Part shown: in pieces, positions 62,633 through 64,000 of the stretch
Numbering within the stretch: the stretch's first letter is position 1
Layout of the letters: every line of letters begins with the position of its first letter
DNA from: Rhodobacteraceae bacterium bin131
GTDB lineage: Bacteria; Pseudomonadota; Alphaproteobacteria; Rhodobacterales; Rhodobacteraceae
NCBI GenBank assembly: GCA_002239085.1
Contig: MPNP01000004.1
Span: 1 to 64,000 of the forward strand
Direction of reading: 5' to 3'
DNA: 64,000 nucleotides
Translations under genes and position numbers: made by a program
Notes under the pieces: generated by a model
The model's database searches: none
Seen by the model: only the letters and a program-made list of their open reading frames with translations
Told to the model about the DNA's origin: nothing

Positions 62633-63649
62633 TTAGGCATCAATAATTTCAACATAAGAATCATCAACAAGCATGTTGAGCGTAACACCCGGGTCAACCA
62701 ACCCTTCTGATTGGAACCATTCAAGTTGGTCACGAACGGAAGCAAGATTGAGAGCAGCTCCTTTACTTAAACGCATAGTTCCGTTAATTATAGAAGGAGC
62801 AGCCTTCGCACGCTCACGGTCAGTATACACGTACTTGTGAATGATATCTACCATGTCATCAATCCCCTCTTGACCTTCGGACTGATCAATCATTGCCGCA
62901 GCGTAGTCGTCAACACCAGTAGTAAAAGCATTGAGAAAACTACTGGTAAGTAACCGTTCAAATTCAGCGTTATGAGTAGATGTGAATACAACAGTTATCT
63001 GATAATCTGGAATATAATCAGAAATATTACCAATGATATGAGCATTACCTCCACCCGCAATCGGCAAAGCTATATGGGGAACAATTGAAAAAGCATCAAT
63101 CTGCCCAGATGTAATTGCACCCACGAGAGTACCAACTTTTTGTAAAGGAACATAAGACAGCGAAATATTCTCCGCAGCCGCCATTTTTGAGCCTTGATAA
63201 TGCAAAGACGAGCCAGTTTGTGTGATTCCGTATCGCATACCATCAAGGTCTTTTGGGGCTTTCACTCCGTTTTGGAATGCTACATCTGAGACCAGATATT
63301 TCATTCCTTGCAAGCCAGCCTCTTCTTTGAGTGCACCTCCGATAATCTTAATTGCACCTTTTTCGGCTAAATTTGCTAAACCCCCAGTAATAGCTGTGAC
63401 CGCGTAATCAATATCCTTGGATGCGATAGCCACAGCCATAGGTTGAGATGCTTGAAAAAAGACAAGTTCTACATCAAGTCCATTATCAGCAAAATATTCC
63501 CGTTCCTTGGCAATGAAACTTCCACTATGGGACGTAAATCGCAGTGCACCAACCTTGATCTTTTTATTCATTGCTATATTGGGAGTTGCCAACCCCATTG
63601 CCGTTGTTGCCCCGATTAATCCGAGGGTGTGACGCCGTGTTAATTTCAT
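62633..63649 (-). CDS. NMT1/THI5-like periplasmic binding protein with Tat-like signal
   Basis: A 338-residue substrate-binding protein of the SsuA/THI5 group: 'KIKVGALRFTSHSGSFIAKEREYFADNGLDVELVFF' (as IAKEREYFADNGLDVELVFF) is the family start, with 'ITGGLANLAEKGAIKIIGG' and 'SGQIDAFSIVPH' later. The N-terminus MKLTRRHTLGLIGATTAMGL carries two adjacent arginines and a hydrophobic stretch, consistent with twin-arginine export, although only the TRRHTLG part of the motif is kept. It heads the importer operon. The ATPase follows after a 171-base gap. A promoter with a perfect inverted repeat lies about 115-170 bases upstream. Confidence 0.9.
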   Translation of the reverse strand: MKLTRRHTLGLIGATTAMGLATPNIAMNKKIKVGALRFTSHSGSFIAKEREYFADNGLDVELVFFQASQPMAVAIASKDIDYAVTAITGGLANLAEKGAIKIIGGALKEEAGLQGMKYLVSDVAFQNGVKAPKDLDGMRYGITQTGSSLHYQGSKMAAAENISLSYVPLQKVGTLVGAITSGQIDAFSIVPHIALPIAGGGNAHIIGNISDYIPDYQITVVFTSTHNAEFERLLTSSFLNAFTTGVDDYAAAMIDQSEGQEGIDDMVDIIHKYVYTDRERAKAAPSIINGTMRLSKGAALNLASVRDQLEWFQSEGLVDPGVTLNMLVDDSYVEIIDA

Positions 63650-64000
63650 TTGTTTCCTCCCTGTAATTAGCGGCCGCGAGATAAGTTGAGATTAGAAAAA
63701 AATTTCAATGGTTAAGCAGCTAAAAAAAACTTATCAAGCAAATGTTAATATCCACAGGGGTCATTATACACTAATTTTGATTAGATTTTAAAAATTCTCA
63801 ACAAATCTAATCAAAATTGTTCAAAATAAGACGATTTCGGTTTTATGAAAACACTTTGGTTCCAATGAGCAGAAAGCCTCAATGGAGTCGTGAAACTTCT
63901 CATTGTTGGATGCCTGGTTATTCAAATACGGTTATGATAATCTGCCTCATTGCGGCAAATTCCTAACTTTAATCAATGCTAATCGGGAGGTTCCAGCGTA
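63650..64000. other. Upstream region of the SsuA-like operon, right window edge
   Basis: Apart from the promoter/inverted-repeat element at 63763-63818 I see no gene here. The bases from about 63840 to the edge have no ORF of note. Confidence 0.5.
63763..63818 (-). promoter_or_regulatory. Promoter with 16-bp perfect inverted repeat
   Basis: AATTTTGATTAGATTT (63773-63788) and AAATCTAATCAAAATT (63803-63818) are exact reverse complements over a 14-base spacer. Next to the left arm, on the minus strand, is TATAAT (63763-63768), a perfect -10 box for the SsuA-like gene starting at 63649. The left arm thus covers the -35/spacer region. It is probably an operator for a dimeric or tetrameric regulator, though a transcript hairpin cannot be excluded. 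Confidence 0.65.

Noticed and set aside
1..64000. CRISPR arrays, rRNA genes, intact insertion sequences or prophage
   Set aside because: No regularly spaced direct repeats, rRNA sequence, intact transposase, or phage structural genes were seen.

Overview
The window looks like chromosomal DNA of an AT-rich, free-living alphaproteobacterium, probably marine (SAR116- or Rhodospirillales-like). The placement rests on a class I lysyl-tRNA synthetase, a bacterial NDUFS4-like complex I accessory subunit, an Nfu/TsaB pair, a PhaR/PhaC/PhaZ polyhydroxyalkanoate set, and a large share of binding-protein-dependent ABC importers. It is inferred from gene content only; no rRNA gene is present.

Layout. 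1-1.66 kb: edge of an accessory (possibly defence) locus with a HEPN-like Rx5H protein and a long in-frame continuation that runs off the window. 1.66-2.69 kb: non-coding, with nested inverted repeats. 2.7-8.2 kb: housekeeping genes (nadD, lysK, uvrB, NDUFS4-like gene, two tRNA-Arg). 8.2-11.6 kb: PcaD-like hydrolase, TetA-like exporter, DUF1232 protein. 12.2-20.5 kb: minus-strand cluster joining a BMP/nucleoside-type ABC importer to ALDH, SDR and cytochrome P450 genes. 21-30.1 kb: tsaB, nfu, coxG-like, ilvE, trpS, rhomboid-like, murJ, lppC and hisC-like genes. 30.1-31.7 kb: AT-rich island with a solitary beta-class DNA methyltransferase and a small broken ORF. 31.8-39.6 kb: CUT1 importer operon with paired ATPases, dihydroxyacetone kinase and methylglyoxal synthase. 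39.8-44.2 kb: glutamine amidotransferase and PHA genes. 44.4-48.4 kb: decayed type I restriction-modification locus (hsdM, hsdS and hsdR all broken) with an intact zeta-toxin-like kinase gene and a small partner. 48.9-59.9 kb: ten-gene minus-strand operon (CUT1 importer, HpsN/HisD-like dehydrogenase, SDR, LacI regulator, two-domain SnoaL-like protein, bicupin, MetE-like zinc methyltransferase) with a LacI-type palindrome in front of its first gene. 60.9-63.8 kb: SsuABC/TauABC/ThiXYZ-type importer with a 16-bp perfect inverted repeat at its promoter.

Working together. The cell seems to specialise in scavenging small organic solutes through several high-affinity importers, each linked to its own catabolic enzymes, and in storing carbon as PHA. 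The best candidate for an undescribed system is the 48.9-59.9 kb operon: importer, two dehydrogenases and regulator suggest catabolism of a polyol- or sulfonate-like compound, while the methyltransferase, bicupin and SnoaL-like proteins do not fit a pathway I know. Next are the dihydroxyacetone-kinase/methylglyoxal-synthase importer operon and the P450/ALDH/SDR set beside a BMP importer. All substrate assignments are inferences.
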